From NCBI RefSeq assembly GCF_028823535.1, contig NZ_JAQIYM010000017.1, forward strand, positions 62,001 through 126,000: a stretch of DNA of 64,000 bases. The letters are read 5' to 3'. The notes beneath the pieces are model-generated. The model did not search any database, was not told the origin of the DNA, and worked only from the letters and a program-made list of their open reading frames with translations. Source of the DNA: Pseudomonas serbica. GTDB taxonomy: Bacteria > Pseudomonadota > Gammaproteobacteria > Pseudomonadales > Pseudomonadaceae. Made by a program: the position numbers and the translations under genes. Shown piece after piece: positions 17,426-26,545 of the stretch (its first letter is position 1; the number at the start of each line of letters is the position of its first letter).

Positions 17426-17652
17426 GCAGACACCTCGCGATATGATCTTGTTGGTTGCCGCCACCTTAGCAAAAAGCAACTGTCAGACCTAGCGCCAAGC
17501 GTTATATAAAAAGTTTCCATTCATCTTGCAGGGCCATTCGGCGAAATCGGGGTCGCGATCCGATAGCAAACGCCGTCGACGATCGATAGCATTTTTGATT
17601 GAAACCTCGTACCGGCCTCTAGTAAGCTCGGTGCATTCATCGGAGACAGACC

Positions 17653-17781
17653 ATGTTCAACGCCCGCCCACCGCTTCATACCGCCAGCGCCCCGCGCTCG
17701 GTTGCGGCTGCCCGGGTGAATGACGCGTGCACTCCGGCAAGCTTTTATTTTGGGTATTGGTTTAGCCACTGGCGCGCCTGA
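17653..17781 (+). CDS. Aromatic-rich leader peptide 1 upstream of DAHP synthase
   Basis: 42 aa, ATG preceded by GGAGA 7 bp upstream. The last third reads FYFGYWFSHWRA: three Phe, two Tyr and two Trp within ten residues. The stop codon is 47 bp before a strong intrinsic terminator, the architecture of a translating-ribosome attenuator that senses charged tRNA-Phe/Tyr/Trp. The sequence is seen directly; the regulatory role is inferred from position, composition and the terminator. Confidence 0.75.
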   Translation: MFNARPPLHTASAPRSVAAARVNDACTPASFYFGYWFSHWRA

Positions 17782-17828
17782 TACCCACACGGCGCCCACT
17801 TCAAACGGGTCGCCACCAGAGAATTTTC

Positions 17829-17866
17829 AACCCCCGGTCGGCTCCCCGACCGGGGGTTTTGTTTTT
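17829..17866 (+). terminator. Intrinsic terminator (attenuator) in the DAHP synthase leader
   Basis: A 13 bp perfect stem (AACCCCCGGTCGG / CCGACCGGGGGTT) with loop CTCC is followed by TTGTTTTTTT. It lies between the two leader peptides and would stop transcription before aroF unless an alternative fold forms upstream. Confidence 0.88.
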
Positions 17867-17913
17867 TTGGGCAGCACATTTAGCGACACACCGCCATCAA
17901 GAGGATTTTACAA

Positions 17914-18066
17914 ATGAACTACGCCACTTATTACCGCTACGACAGTTTTACCGCCTGGCGATTTACCACCCTCCGCTCGGGACAGCCTGCCGCCTCCGAT
18001 CGGTCACCCACAGGTGGCAAGCACACACACGCAGCCAATCCGGCCAATTGTCGAACACCCCAGTAG
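17914..18066 (+). CDS. Tyr-rich leader peptide 2 upstream of DAHP synthase
   Basis: 50 aa, ATG preceded by AAGAGGA 9 bp upstream. The N-terminus MNYATYYRYDSFTAWRF holds four Tyr, two Phe and one Trp in 17 residues; the remainder is low-complexity and polar. It ends 46 bp before the aroF ATG, with a GCGGG/CCCGC hairpin (18076-18091) between. It could couple or attenuate translation of aroF. Strong start signals make it likely to be translated, but the function is not established. Confidence 0.6.
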   Translation: MNYATYYRYDSFTAWRFTTLRSGQPAASDRSPTGGKHTHAANPANCRTPQ

Positions 18067-18112
18067 GGCCGCGCGCGGGAATGAACCCGCCGCCAGCCCA
18101 GGAAGCCTGAAC

Positions 18113-19189
18113 ATGAACTCGTCCGTCTCTGCTCTGCCACTGTCGACCCTCACCCCGGCCAACGAAGCGCTGACCCTGCGCCTTCCAAGTTCGTTGCAGC
18201 TCAAACAGCAATTGCTCCTCAGCAATGCCCTGACCCGGCAGATCGCCGCTCACCGCCAGGCGGTTCGCGCGATCCTCGACGGTGAAGACTCCCGTCTGCT
18301 GGTCATCGTCGGCCCCTGCTCCATCCACGACCCGCAATCAGCCCTCGAATACGCTGACAACCTGGCCCGCCTGAGCGCCGACGTCAGCGACCAGTTGCTC
18401 CTGGTGATGCGCGCCTACGTCGAAAAACCTCGAACCACGGTTGGCTGGAAAGGCCTGGCTTACGATCCGCACCTTGATGGCAGCGACGACATGGCCGGCG
18501 GCCTGACCCTGTCCCGCGAACTGATGCGTGAAATACTCATGCTCGGCCTGCCGGTGGCAACTGAACTGCTGCAACCCATGGCCGCCGGGTACTTCGATGA
18601 CCTGCTGAGCTGGGTGGCCATTGGCGCCCGTACCACCGAGTCGCAGATTCATCGCGAGATGGCCAGCGGCCTGGGCATGCCGGTAGGCTTCAAGAACGGC
18701 ACCGACGGCGGTGTTGGCGTGGCCTGTGACGCGATGCGCTCGGCCGCCCATCCACATCGCCATTTCGGTGTCGACAGCCAGGGCCATCCCGCGATCATCC
18801 AGACCCCGGGCAACGCCGACACCCATCTGGTGCTGCGCGGCGGTCATCACGGTCCGAACTTCGATCGCGCCAGCGTAGCCCGCGTGCACGGTGACTTGAC
18901 CCGACTGAAGATCCCGGCCCGGATCATGGTCGACTGCAGCCACGCCAACAGCAGCAAAGATCCACTGCGCCAGCCCGCGGTGTTCAACGACGTGCTGGAA
19001 CAACGCCTGCAGGGCGATCGCTCGCTGATCGGCATGATGATCGAAAGTCATTTGTTCGAGGGCTGCCAGGCCCTGGGCCCGTCGCTGCAGTACGGGGTAT
19101 CGGTCACCGACGGCTGCCTGGGCTGGAGCGCGACCGAACAGCTGTTGCGCCAGGCGGCGGATCGGCTGCGGGCACAGGCAAACGCCTGA
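18113..19189 (+). CDS. aroF: Class I 3-deoxy-7-phosphoheptulonate (DAHP) synthase
   Basis: Condenses PEP and erythrose 4-phosphate, the first step of the shikimate pathway. 358 aa, normal for the AroF/G/H type. Motifs: VIVGPCSIHDP, RAYVEKPRTTVGWKGL, GARTTESQIHREMASGL, GFKNGTDG, RGGHHGPNFD and VDCSHANSSKD (metal His/Asp). The ATG before NSSVSALP has AGGAA 9 bp upstream; the frame continuing upstream to 18014 overlaps leader peptide 2. Regulation probably combines feedback inhibition with the attenuator-like leader. Which aromatic amino acid inhibits this isozyme cannot be read here. Confidence 0.93.
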   Translation: MNSSVSALPLSTLTPANEALTLRLPSSLQLKQQLLLSNALTRQIAAHRQAVRAILDGEDSRLLVIVGPCSIHDPQSALEYADNLARLSADVSDQLLLVMRAYVEKPRTTVGWKGLAYDPHLDGSDDMAGGLTLSRELMREILMLGLPVATELLQPMAAGYFDDLLSWVAIGARTTESQIHREMASGLGMPVGFKNGTDGGVGVACDAMRSAAHPHRHFGVDSQGHPAIIQTPGNADTHLVLRGGHHGPNFDRASVARVHGDLTRLKIPARIMVDCSHANSSKDPLRQPAVFNDVLEQRLQGDRSLIGMMIESHLFEGCQALGPSLQYGVSVTDGCLGWSATEQLLRQAADRLRAQANA

Positions 19190-19464
19190 CAAGGCCTGAG
19201 CCAACCCGTCCTGGTCCACAGGCGGGTTGGCGACCAGCGGGAGAAAATGACCTGACGGAAGCAGGCCTTTGCCCACGCACCCGCAAGCCCCGCGCACAAG
19301 ATCTACGAAGCATACGACCAAGGCCGCAGCCACTTCCGATCATTCGTACTCTGCCTATGCCGTTTTCCCCGGGCCACAGCGGCCATTTCATGCATCGTTC
19401 TGGCGCCGGAGTCATTAGAGTGAAGTCGAAGTCACTTTCTTGAACCCTGGAAAAAGGATTGAAC
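19190..19464. other. Intergenic region, aroF to lipase
   Basis: 275 bp without a supportable gene. A hairpin CCAACCCG / CGGGTTGG (19201-19230) right after aroF may terminate it, though no T-run follows. The rest presumably carries the lipase promoter; I could not pick a clear -35/-10. Confidence 0.5.
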
Positions 19465-20346
19465 ATGCAACGGAATGCACAGACTCATTATCCGATCCTG
19501 CTGGTGCACGGGCTTTTCGGCTTCGAGCGAATCGGCAGCGTACACCTCTTCCACGAGGTCAAGCAGGCCCTGCGATGTGCTGGCGCGAGCGTGTTCATCC
19601 CGCATCTGTCTGTCACCCATAGCAACGAAGAACGCGGCGATCAGCTACTGGCGCAGATCCAGCGAGTGCTCGAGGGGACCGGCGCCAACAAGGTCAATCT
19701 GATCGGTCACAGCCAAGGCGCGCTGGCCGCACGTTATGCCGCCGCGACTGCGCCAGGCAAGGTGGCCTCGGTGACGTCCGTCAGCGGCCCGAACCACGGC
19801 TCGGAACTGGCTGACTTGCTGCGCAAGGCGTTGACTCCCGGCGACCTGCCGGAAAGGGTGGCCGAAACGGTTGCCACCCTGTTTGCCGACCTGCTGTCGG
19901 TGTTCAGTGGCAAGCGCCGGATACCGCACAATGCCATCGGTGCACTGAACGCCCTGACCACGCAAGGCGTGGGCGCGTTCAACCAGAAGTACCCCCAGGG
20001 GTTACCGCAGATCTGGGGTGGCAAGGGCCGCGAACAGGTCAACGGTATCCGCTACTATTCCTGGAGTGGCATCCTGCAGGGAAAGCGACAGAATGACGAA
20101 CTGGACGCCGTTGATCCGTCCCAAGGCCTGCTGCGGGCGCTTTCGCGTTATTTCACCACCGAGCCCTTGCAGAACGACGGCGTGGTCGGCCGCTACAGCT
20201 CCCACCTGGGCACTGTCATCCGCTCGGATTATCCGCTGGACCACCTGGGCACGCTTGGCCCCGCAAGCGGTCAAAATGCAAGGCGACTCGACCCGGTCGA
20301 TCTTTATTTGCAACACGCCGCGCGCCTGAAAAAAGCCGGGCTTTGA
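19465..20346 (+). CDS. Triacylglycerol lipase, alpha/beta hydrolase (P. fragi-type, no signal peptide)
   Basis: 293 aa. Begins YPILLVHGLFGFERIG (oxyanion region), nucleophile Ser in LIGHSQGALAARY (about residue 85-97), then SVSGPNHGSELAD, the Asp in AVDP/NDGVVG region and the catalytic His in SSHLG near the C-terminus. Resembles subfamily I.1 lipases of P. fragi and P. aeruginosa, but starts directly at the mature domain without a secretion signal, and no foldase (lif) gene is adjacent. The ATG has AAAGGA 7 bp upstream. Either cytoplasmic or exported by an unusual route. Confidence 0.88.
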   Translation: MQRNAQTHYPILLVHGLFGFERIGSVHLFHEVKQALRCAGASVFIPHLSVTHSNEERGDQLLAQIQRVLEGTGANKVNLIGHSQGALAARYAAATAPGKVASVTSVSGPNHGSELADLLRKALTPGDLPERVAETVATLFADLLSVFSGKRRIPHNAIGALNALTTQGVGAFNQKYPQGLPQIWGGKGREQVNGIRYYSWSGILQGKRQNDELDAVDPSQGLLRALSRYFTTEPLQNDGVVGRYSSHLGTVIRSDYPLDHLGTLGPASGQNARRLDPVDLYLQHAARLKKAGL

Positions 20347-20452
20347 TCCAGGCCCGCCGTCCAGAGCGCTGGCAACGGAACTTTGAGGAGAAATAGCCCA
20401 CTGAATCCGGTAGGCTCAGCACTTTACCGAACATTGAATGGAGAGTTTCCCC

Positions 20453-20734
20453 ATGGCCAAAGCCACTGCCCGTCACATCCTTGTTTCCAGCGAAGACAAA
20501 TGCAACGAACTGAAGGCCCAAATCGAAGCGGGTGCAGACTTCGCCGAAATCGCCAAAGCCAACTCCACCTGCCCTTCCAGCCGCCAGGGCGGTGACCTGG
20601 GCTCGTTCGGCCCGGGCCAGATGGTCAAGGAATTCGATACCGTGGTCTTCAGCGCACCGATCAACGTGGTGCAAGGTCCGGTCAAGACCCAGTTCGGCTA
20701 CCACCTGCTGGAAGTGACCAGCCGCCAGGACTGA
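20453..20734 (+). CDS. Small parvulin-type peptidyl-prolyl cis-trans isomerase (PpiC)
   Basis: 93 aa consisting of a single rotamase domain without signal peptide, so cytoplasmic. Typical parvulin features: ARHILVSSED, a Cys-Pro-Ser-Ser motif (STCPSSRQGGDLGSFGPGQMV) and TQFGYHLLEV at the end. The ATG after GGAGAG is preferred to a start five codons earlier. A paralogue lies at 35197-35472. Confidence 0.93.
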   Translation: MAKATARHILVSSEDKCNELKAQIEAGADFAEIAKANSTCPSSRQGGDLGSFGPGQMVKEFDTVVFSAPINVVQGPVKTQFGYHLLEVTSRQD

Positions 20735-20756
20735 TAACCCCTGGTTTGACTGTGCA

Positions 20757-20780
20757 ACGGCCCGCCTCCTGGTGGGCCGT
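20757..20780 (+). terminator. Possible terminator after the first parvulin gene
   Basis: Stem ACGGCCCGCC / GGTGGGCCGT with loop TCCT, one G-T pair, followed by only three T residues. The stem is strong, the T-run weak. Confidence 0.5.
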
Positions 20781-20868
20781 CGCGTTTCAGATACGTATTA
20801 CGGCTGGCGAGGGACGCGCCGCTAGCGTACAAATTGTGCTTAACGACCACCCGGCTCTAAGGCTGACA

Positions 20869-22737
20869 ATGCGACTGGCTTTCCCGACCTTATTGTTCAC
20901 TGCCGTGGCCCTGCTACTGGGCGCCGCCGGTGTGAATGCCGCCCCGCAACATGCATTGACCGTGTACGGCGAGCCCGCCAGGTACCCCGCCGGCTTCAGT
21001 CATTTTGCCTACACCAACCCGCAGGCCCCCAAGGGCGGGACGATGCGGCGCTCGGCGATCGAGATCGGGCATTTCGATCACATCCTGCCTTATATAGACA
21101 AGGGCATCGGCGTGACGCAGATCGATGGCTTGCTCTACTCCCCGCTGGCGCAGCGCTCGCTGGACGAACCCTACACCGTCTACGGCCTGGTGGCGCAGAA
21201 AATGGAGCGCTCCGACGATGGCCTGTCCCTGCGTTTCTACCTCAACCCCAAGGCGCAATTTGCCGATGGCAAGCCGATCACCGCCGGGGACGTGCGCTAC
21301 ACCTTCGATCTGTTGATGACCCAGGGCAGCCTGCGTTATCGCACGCAGTTCGCCGACGTCAAGGGGGTGGAAATCGAATCGCCGTTGACCGTGCGCTTCG
21401 ACTTCAAGAACAACGAAAATCGCACCCTGCCGCTGGACATCGCTACCTTGCCGGTGCTTCCCGAACACTGGTGGAAGACCCGTGACTTTGCCGATGGCGG
21501 CGGCTACGAGCCGCCCCTGGGCAGCGGACCGTACAAGGTCGGCAAGGTCGATTCGGGGCGCAGCATCACCTTCGAGCGTAACCCCGACTGGTGGGGCAAG
21601 GACCTGCCGGTCAGCCGCGGCCTGTACAACTTCGACCATTTCAGCATCGAGTACTTCGGCGATACCGATGTCGCGCGCCAGGTTTTGCGCGGCGGCGCCT
21701 ATGACTACAACCGCGAGTTCTCGGCCACCGGCTACTCCATCGGCTACGACAGCCCGGCCCTGAGCGACGGTCGCCTGCAAAAGGCCCACCTGGCTACCGA
21801 AGCACCACAGTCGGCCCAGGGCTTCGTGTTCAACCTGCAAAAGCCGATGTTCCAGGACCGCCGGGTGCGGCAGGCGCTGGCGATGCTGTGGGACTTCGAA
21901 TGGAGTAACCGGCAGATGATGCGCAACCTGTACATCCGCCAGCAGAGCTTCTTTTCCAATACCGACCTGGCCGCCCGGCAACTGCCTGACGCCGGTGAAC
22001 TGGCGATCCTCGAACCCTTGCGTGGACAGGTTCCCGAGGAAGTCTTCAGCAAAGTGTTCGAACCGCCGAAAACCGATGGCAGCGGACTGATCCGTGACAA
22101 GCAGCTGCAAGCCCTGGACCTGCTGGAACAGGCCGGCTGGAAACCCCGGGGCGATCAACTGGTCAACGCTGACGGCGAGCCACTGAGCTTTACCTTCCTG
22201 GTCAGCCAGAACGGTATGGACCGCCTGCTCCTGCCTTACAAGCGCACCCTGAAACAGATCGGCATCGACCTGAACATCCGACGGATCGACTCGTCCCAAT
22301 ACGTCAATCGCCTGATGAGCCGCGACTACGACATGATTGTCACCGGCTATCCGGTCACCACCTCTCCCGGCGGCGAACTGATCAACTACTTCGGTTCGGT
22401 CTCGGCCACCGATCCCGGGGCGAACAACTACATGGTCTTGAAGAACCCGGCGGTGGACACCCTGATCAACGGCCTGATCCGCGCCAACACCCAGGCCGAC
22501 ATGTTGCACTATGCCCATGCGCTCGACCGGGTGTTGCAATGGAACTATTACTGGATTCCCAACTATTACCCGCCAGGCAGCTCCACCGTGTGGTGGAATC
22601 GCTTCGGCATACCGAACGTGCAGGCGAGCAATGACGAAGCCATCGAGAGCTGGTGGGAAATGAGCACCACGCCGTTGACCAACCAGCAAATGACCGCCGA
22701 GCGGATCCGTCGCGGCAGCCCCGGAGGACCCCATTGA
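20869..22737 (+). CDS. yejA: Peptide ABC transporter substrate-binding protein YejA
   Basis: 622 aa periplasmic SBP_bac_5 family protein. Signal peptide MRLAFPTLLFTAVALLLGAAG..., cleavage about residue 24 (VNA-AP). Family motifs: YPAGFSHFAYTNPQAPKGGT, IDGLLYSPL, RFYLNPKAQFADGKPITAGD and GSGPYKVGKVDSG. In E. coli the YejABEF importer takes up peptide antibiotics such as microcin C and oligopeptides. The start at 20869 puts the signal peptide at the N-terminus and has AAGG 7 bp upstream. Its stop overlaps the yejB ATG (TGATG). Confidence 0.92.
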   Translation: MRLAFPTLLFTAVALLLGAAGVNAAPQHALTVYGEPARYPAGFSHFAYTNPQAPKGGTMRRSAIEIGHFDHILPYIDKGIGVTQIDGLLYSPLAQRSLDEPYTVYGLVAQKMERSDDGLSLRFYLNPKAQFADGKPITAGDVRYTFDLLMTQGSLRYRTQFADVKGVEIESPLTVRFDFKNNENRTLPLDIATLPVLPEHWWKTRDFADGGGYEPPLGSGPYKVGKVDSGRSITFERNPDWWGKDLPVSRGLYNFDHFSIEYFGDTDVARQVLRGGAYDYNREFSATGYSIGYDSPALSDGRLQKAHLATEAPQSAQGFVFNLQKPMFQDRRVRQALAMLWDFEWSNRQMMRNLYIRQQSFFSNTDLAARQLPDAGELAILEPLRGQVPEEVFSKVFEPPKTDGSGLIRDKQLQALDLLEQAGWKPRGDQLVNADGEPLSFTFLVSQNGMDRLLLPYKRTLKQIGIDLNIRRIDSSQYVNRLMSRDYDMIVTGYPVTTSPGGELINYFGSVSATDPGANNYMVLKNPAVDTLINGLIRANTQADMLHYAHALDRVLQWNYYWIPNYYPPGSSTVWWNRFGIPNVQASNDEAIESWWEMSTTPLTNQQMTAERIRRGSPGGPH

Positions 22738-23795
22738 TGTGGGCTTATATCGTGCGGCGCCTGCTGCTGATCATCCCGACCCTGGTGATCATTCTCTTGG
22801 TCAACTTCGTCATCGTCCAGGCCGCACCGGGCGGTCCGGTGGAACAGGCCATCGCGCACCTGCAGGGCATCGGCGCGAGCAGCGTCGCAGGTGGCACGAG
22901 CGAGACCATGGGCCACTCCCGGGCCAGTCGCGGCCTCGATCCGCAGTTGATCAAGGACATCGAAAAGCAATACGGCTTCGACAAGCCCGCACCAGAACGC
23001 CTGTGGCTGATGCTCACCAGTTATGCACGCCTGGACTTCGGCAAAAGCTTCTTTCGCGGCGCCACCGTCACCGACCTGATCCTGGAAAAAATGCCGGTCA
23101 CCATTTCCCTCGGGCTCTGGGCGACGCTGATCACCTATCTGGTGTCGATTCCCCTGGGGATCCGCAAGGCCGTACACCACGGTAGCCACTTCGATGTCTG
23201 GAGCAGCACCGCGATCATCATCGGCTACGCCATGCCAGCCTTCCTGTTCGCCATGTTCCTGATCGTGGTGTTCGCCGGCGGCACTTCGCTGAACTGGTTC
23301 CCGGTACGCGGGCTGGTCTCGGACAATTTCGAATCGTTGTCGACCCTGGGCAAGGTCGCGGATTATTTCTGGCACCTGGTACTGCCGGTGACTGCGCTGG
23401 TGATTGGTGGTTTCGCGACCCTGACCATCCTGACCAAGAACTCGTTCCTCAATGAAATCACCCGTCAATACGTAGTCACCGCCCGCGCCAAGGGCTTGAG
23501 CGAACGCCGGGTGCTGTACGGCCATGTTTTCCGCAACGCGATGTTACTGGTGGTGTCGGGAATTCCCCAGGCTTTCATTAGCGTGTTTTTTGCAGGTTCC
23601 CTGTTGATCGAGGTGATCTTCTCCCTTGATGGCCTGGGTCGCATGAGCTACGAAGCGGCCGTGTCACGGGACTACCCGGTGGTGTTCGGTTCGCTGTTCA
23701 TCTTCACGCTGTTCGGCCTGCTGATCAAACTCGTCGGTGACCTGTGCTACACCCTGGTCGATCCGCGGATCGACTTCGCCGCGAGGAACGCCTGA
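22737..23795 (+). CDS. yejB: Peptide ABC transporter permease YejB
   Basis: 352 aa inner-membrane permease with about six helices. The first helix is LLLIIPTLVIILLVNFVIVQ, followed by the long periplasmic loop of the DppB type and the EAA-like loop EITRQYVVTARAKGLSERRVLYGHVFRNA. It starts at the ATG sharing an A with the yejA stop, with GGAGGA 9 bp upstream; the frame open further upstream lies inside yejA. Second gene of yejABEF. Confidence 0.93.
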   Translation: MWAYIVRRLLLIIPTLVIILLVNFVIVQAAPGGPVEQAIAHLQGIGASSVAGGTSETMGHSRASRGLDPQLIKDIEKQYGFDKPAPERLWLMLTSYARLDFGKSFFRGATVTDLILEKMPVTISLGLWATLITYLVSIPLGIRKAVHHGSHFDVWSSTAIIIGYAMPAFLFAMFLIVVFAGGTSLNWFPVRGLVSDNFESLSTLGKVADYFWHLVLPVTALVIGGFATLTILTKNSFLNEITRQYVVTARAKGLSERRVLYGHVFRNAMLLVVSGIPQAFISVFFAGSLLIEVIFSLDGLGRMSYEAAVSRDYPVVFGSLFIFTLFGLLIKLVGDLCYTLVDPRIDFAARNA

Positions 23796-24817
23796 TGTTG
23801 AAGCTTTCGCCGTTGGGCCGACGCCGCTTCGAGCGATTCAAGAAAAACCGCCGCGGCTGGTGGTCGCTGTGGTTGTTTGTCGGGTTATTCCTGCTGACCC
23901 TGGGCGGCGAACTGATCGCCAATGACAAACCGCTGGTCGTCAGCTATCAGGGTTCGTTGTACTTCCCGGCGCTCAAGCGTTACACCGAGCAGGAATTTGG
24001 CGGACAACTGCCCTTCCAGGCCGATTACCGCAGCGATTATGTGCAGAACCTGATCAAGAAGGACGGGGGCTGGCTGCTGTTCCCGCCGATCCCCTTCAGC
24101 GACGACACGCCGAACTATGACCTGAACAAGCCAGCCCCCAGCCCGCCTTCGAACGTCAACTGGCTGGGCACCGACGACCAGGCGCGGGATGTGTTGGCGC
24201 GGGTGATTTTCGGTTCCCGGGTGTCGATCCTGTTTGCCTTGATGCTGACCTTCGTCAGCGCGTTGATCGGCATCGCCGCAGGCGCCCTGCAGGGCTATTA
24301 CGGGGGCTGGGTCGACTTGCTCGGCCAGCGGCTGCTGGAGGTCTGGTCCGGGTTGCCGGTGCTGTACCTGCTGATCATCCTCTCGGGGTTCGTCGAGCCG
24401 AATTTCTGGTGGTTGCTGGGGATCATGGCGCTGTTCTCCTGGCTGGCGCTGGTGGACGTGGTGCGTGCCGAATTCCTGCGCGGGCGCAATCTGGAATACG
24501 TCAAGGCGGCCCGTGCGCTGGGCCTGAGCGATCGCAAAGTGATCGTACGACACATCCTGCCCAACGCCATGAACGCGACCCTGAGCTACCTGCCGTTCAT
24601 TCTGACCGGGGCCATCTCGACCCTCACCGCGCTGGATTTCCTCGGCTTTGGCATGCCGGCGGGCAGTGCGTCCCTGGGCGAACTGATCGGCCAGGGTAAA
24701 CAGAACCTGCAGGCGCCATGGCTGGGCCTCACGGCGTTTTTCACCCTGGCGCTGATTCTTTCCCTGTTGGTGTTCATCGGCGAAGCCTTGCGCGACGCCT
24801 TTGACCCTCGTTCGTGA
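23795..24817 (+). CDS. yejE: Peptide ABC transporter permease YejE
   Basis: 340 aa permease with an N-terminal helix (WWSLWLFVGLFLLTLGGELI), a long periplasmic segment that includes NWLGTDDQARDVLARVIFGSR, and the cytoplasmic EAA loop YVKAARALGLSDRKVIVRHI. The ATG overlaps the yejB stop (TGATG), so the translation is coupled. Pairs with YejB. Confidence 0.93.
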   Translation: MLKLSPLGRRRFERFKKNRRGWWSLWLFVGLFLLTLGGELIANDKPLVVSYQGSLYFPALKRYTEQEFGGQLPFQADYRSDYVQNLIKKDGGWLLFPPIPFSDDTPNYDLNKPAPSPPSNVNWLGTDDQARDVLARVIFGSRVSILFALMLTFVSALIGIAAGALQGYYGGWVDLLGQRLLEVWSGLPVLYLLIILSGFVEPNFWWLLGIMALFSWLALVDVVRAEFLRGRNLEYVKAARALGLSDRKVIVRHILPNAMNATLSYLPFILTGAISTLTALDFLGFGMPAGSASLGELIGQGKQNLQAPWLGLTAFFTLALILSLLVFIGEALRDAFDPRS

Positions 24818-24831
24818 AGCGGACTGTTGAT

Positions 24832-26409
24832 ATGAGCAATCTGATCGAAATCCGTGACCTCAGCGTGGCCTTCAGTGGCCAGACCGTTGTGCGCAATCTG
24901 AGCCTGGACATCCGCCCGGGCGAATGCCTGGCGCTGGTCGGCGAGTCGGGGTCGGGCAAGTCGGTGACCGCCCACTCGATCCTGCAACTGCTGCCCGAAT
25001 GCGGCACCGAAACGACCGGCAGCATCCGTTATCGCGGCCAGGAACTGGTGGGCGCCGATGCGCGCAAATTACGTGAACTGCGGGGCAATCGCATCGCGAT
25101 GATCTTCCAGGAGCCGATGACCTCCCTGAACCCGTTGCACAGTATCGAGAAGCAGATTGGCGAAACCTTGCTGGTGCACAAGGGCATGGCCGGCAAAGCG
25201 GCGCAGGCGCGAATTCTCGAGTTGCTGCATCTGGTGGGCATCCAGAAACCCAAGGAGCGGCTCAAGGCCTATCCCCACCAATTATCCGGTGGCCAGCGCC
25301 AGCGGGTAATGATCGCCATGGCCCTGGCCTGCGAGCCGGATTTGTTGATCGCCGACGAACCGACCACCGCGCTGGACGTGACGGTGCAACGCAAGATCCT
25401 GCTGCTGCTCAAGTCGCTGCAACAGCGACTGGGCATGTCCCTGCTGCTGATCAGCCATGACCTCAATCTGGTGCGCAGCATTGCCCAGCGCGTCTGCGTG
25501 ATGAAAGCCGGGGAAATAGTCGAGCAGGCCAGCTGCGAAATCATCTTCACCGCCCCCAGGCACCCCTACAGCTGTGTGCTGCTGAACGCCGAGCCGGAAG
25601 GTGAAGCCCTGTCCCGGGACGAACGCGAAAACGTGCTCGAGGTGGACAATCTGCGGGTGCAGTTTGCCATCGGTGGCGGACTGTTCCAGCGCAAGACCTA
25701 TCTCAAGGCCGTGGATGGCATCAGCCTGAATATTCAACGCGGCAAGACCCTGGGCATCGTTGGCGAATCGGGTTCCGGCAAGTCCACGCTCGGCCAGGCG
25801 ATCCTGCGCCTGCTGGACTCCGAAGGGGGTATCCGCTTCCAGGGCCAGGCGCTCGATGGCCTGACGCAAAAGCAACTGCGGCCGTGGCGCAAGAAAATGC
25901 AGGTGGTGTTCCAGGACCCGTTCGGCAGCCTCAGCCCGCGCATGTCCGTGGCGCAGATCATCAGCGAAGGCCTGGAAGTGCATAGCCAGTTGAGCACAGA
26001 GCAATGCAACGCCGAAGTGATCCGGGCGCTGCAGGAAGTCGGGCTCGACCCGCAAAGCCGACATCGCTACCCCCATGAGTTCTCCGGTGGCCAGCGCCAG
26101 CGCATCGCCATCGCCCGGGCGCTGGTGTTGAAACCGGCGCTGATACTCCTGGACGAACCGACCTCGGCGCTGGACCGTACCGTGCAAAAGCAGGTGGTCG
26201 CCCTGCTGCGTCAACTTCAGGAAAAGCACGGGTTGACGTACCTGTTCATCAGCCATGACCTGGCGGTGGTGCGCGCCCTGGCCCACGACATGATCGTGAT
26301 CAAGGACGGCAAGGTGGTCGAAAGCGGCGCCAGCCACGATGTGTTCGATTCGCCGCAGCATCCGTACACCAAGGAGCTGTTGGCGGCGGCACATGTGGGG
26401 CAGGCATAA
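24832..26409 (+). CDS. yejF: Peptide ABC transporter ATP-binding protein YejF (two ATPase domains)
   Basis: 525 aa with two complete ABC domains in one chain. The first has Walker A GESGSGKS (about 39-46), signature LSGGQRQRV and Walker B LLIADEP. The second has Walker A GESGSGKS (about 312-319), FSGGQRQRI and LILLDEP. It energises YejBE. The ATG at 24832, 15 bp after yejE, is chosen over a frame six codons longer. Last gene of the operon, followed by a REP doublet. Confidence 0.94.
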   Translation: MSNLIEIRDLSVAFSGQTVVRNLSLDIRPGECLALVGESGSGKSVTAHSILQLLPECGTETTGSIRYRGQELVGADARKLRELRGNRIAMIFQEPMTSLNPLHSIEKQIGETLLVHKGMAGKAAQARILELLHLVGIQKPKERLKAYPHQLSGGQRQRVMIAMALACEPDLLIADEPTTALDVTVQRKILLLLKSLQQRLGMSLLLISHDLNLVRSIAQRVCVMKAGEIVEQASCEIIFTAPRHPYSCVLLNAEPEGEALSRDERENVLEVDNLRVQFAIGGGLFQRKTYLKAVDGISLNIQRGKTLGIVGESGSGKSTLGQAILRLLDSEGGIRFQGQALDGLTQKQLRPWRKKMQVVFQDPFGSLSPRMSVAQIISEGLEVHSQLSTEQCNAEVIRALQEVGLDPQSRHRYPHEFSGGQRQRIAIARALVLKPALILLDEPTSALDRTVQKQVVALLRQLQEKHGLTYLFISHDLAVVRALAHDMIVIKDGKVVESGASHDVFDSPQHPYTKELLAAAHVGQA

Positions 26410-26433
26410 TCCAGCCAGACCGCGTCGCGGCCA

Positions 26434-26507
26434 TCGCGAGCAGGCTCGCTCCCACATTGGATTTGTGACCGACACAGATCACCTGTGGGAGCGGGCTTGC
26501 TCGCGAA
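26434..26507. repeat. REP doublet (REPIN) after yejF
   Basis: Two inverted copies of the P. fluorescens-type REP: TCGCGAGCAGGCTCGCTCCC (26434-26453) and GGGAGCGGGCTTGCTCGCGA (26487-26506), facing each other across about 30 bp. Confidence 0.92.
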
Positions 26508-26545
26508 GACGGCCTTATCGGCAATACACATCCAGGACCTTGCGC

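Noticed and set aside
17720..17917. 65-codon plus-strand frame across the aroF attenuator
   Set aside because: It reads through the terminator stem in the wrong frame; the aromatic leader in the neighbouring frame explains the region better.
20914..22734. 606-codon minus-strand frame
   Set aside because: Antisense to yejA, with no ribosome site or domain.
25282..26475. 397-codon minus-strand frame
   Set aside because: Antisense to yejF; the sequence carries no family motif.
26339..26545. N-terminal extension of HbcR
   Set aside because: It encodes REP sequence and the end of yejF; the PAS domain starts normally at the 26546 ATG.
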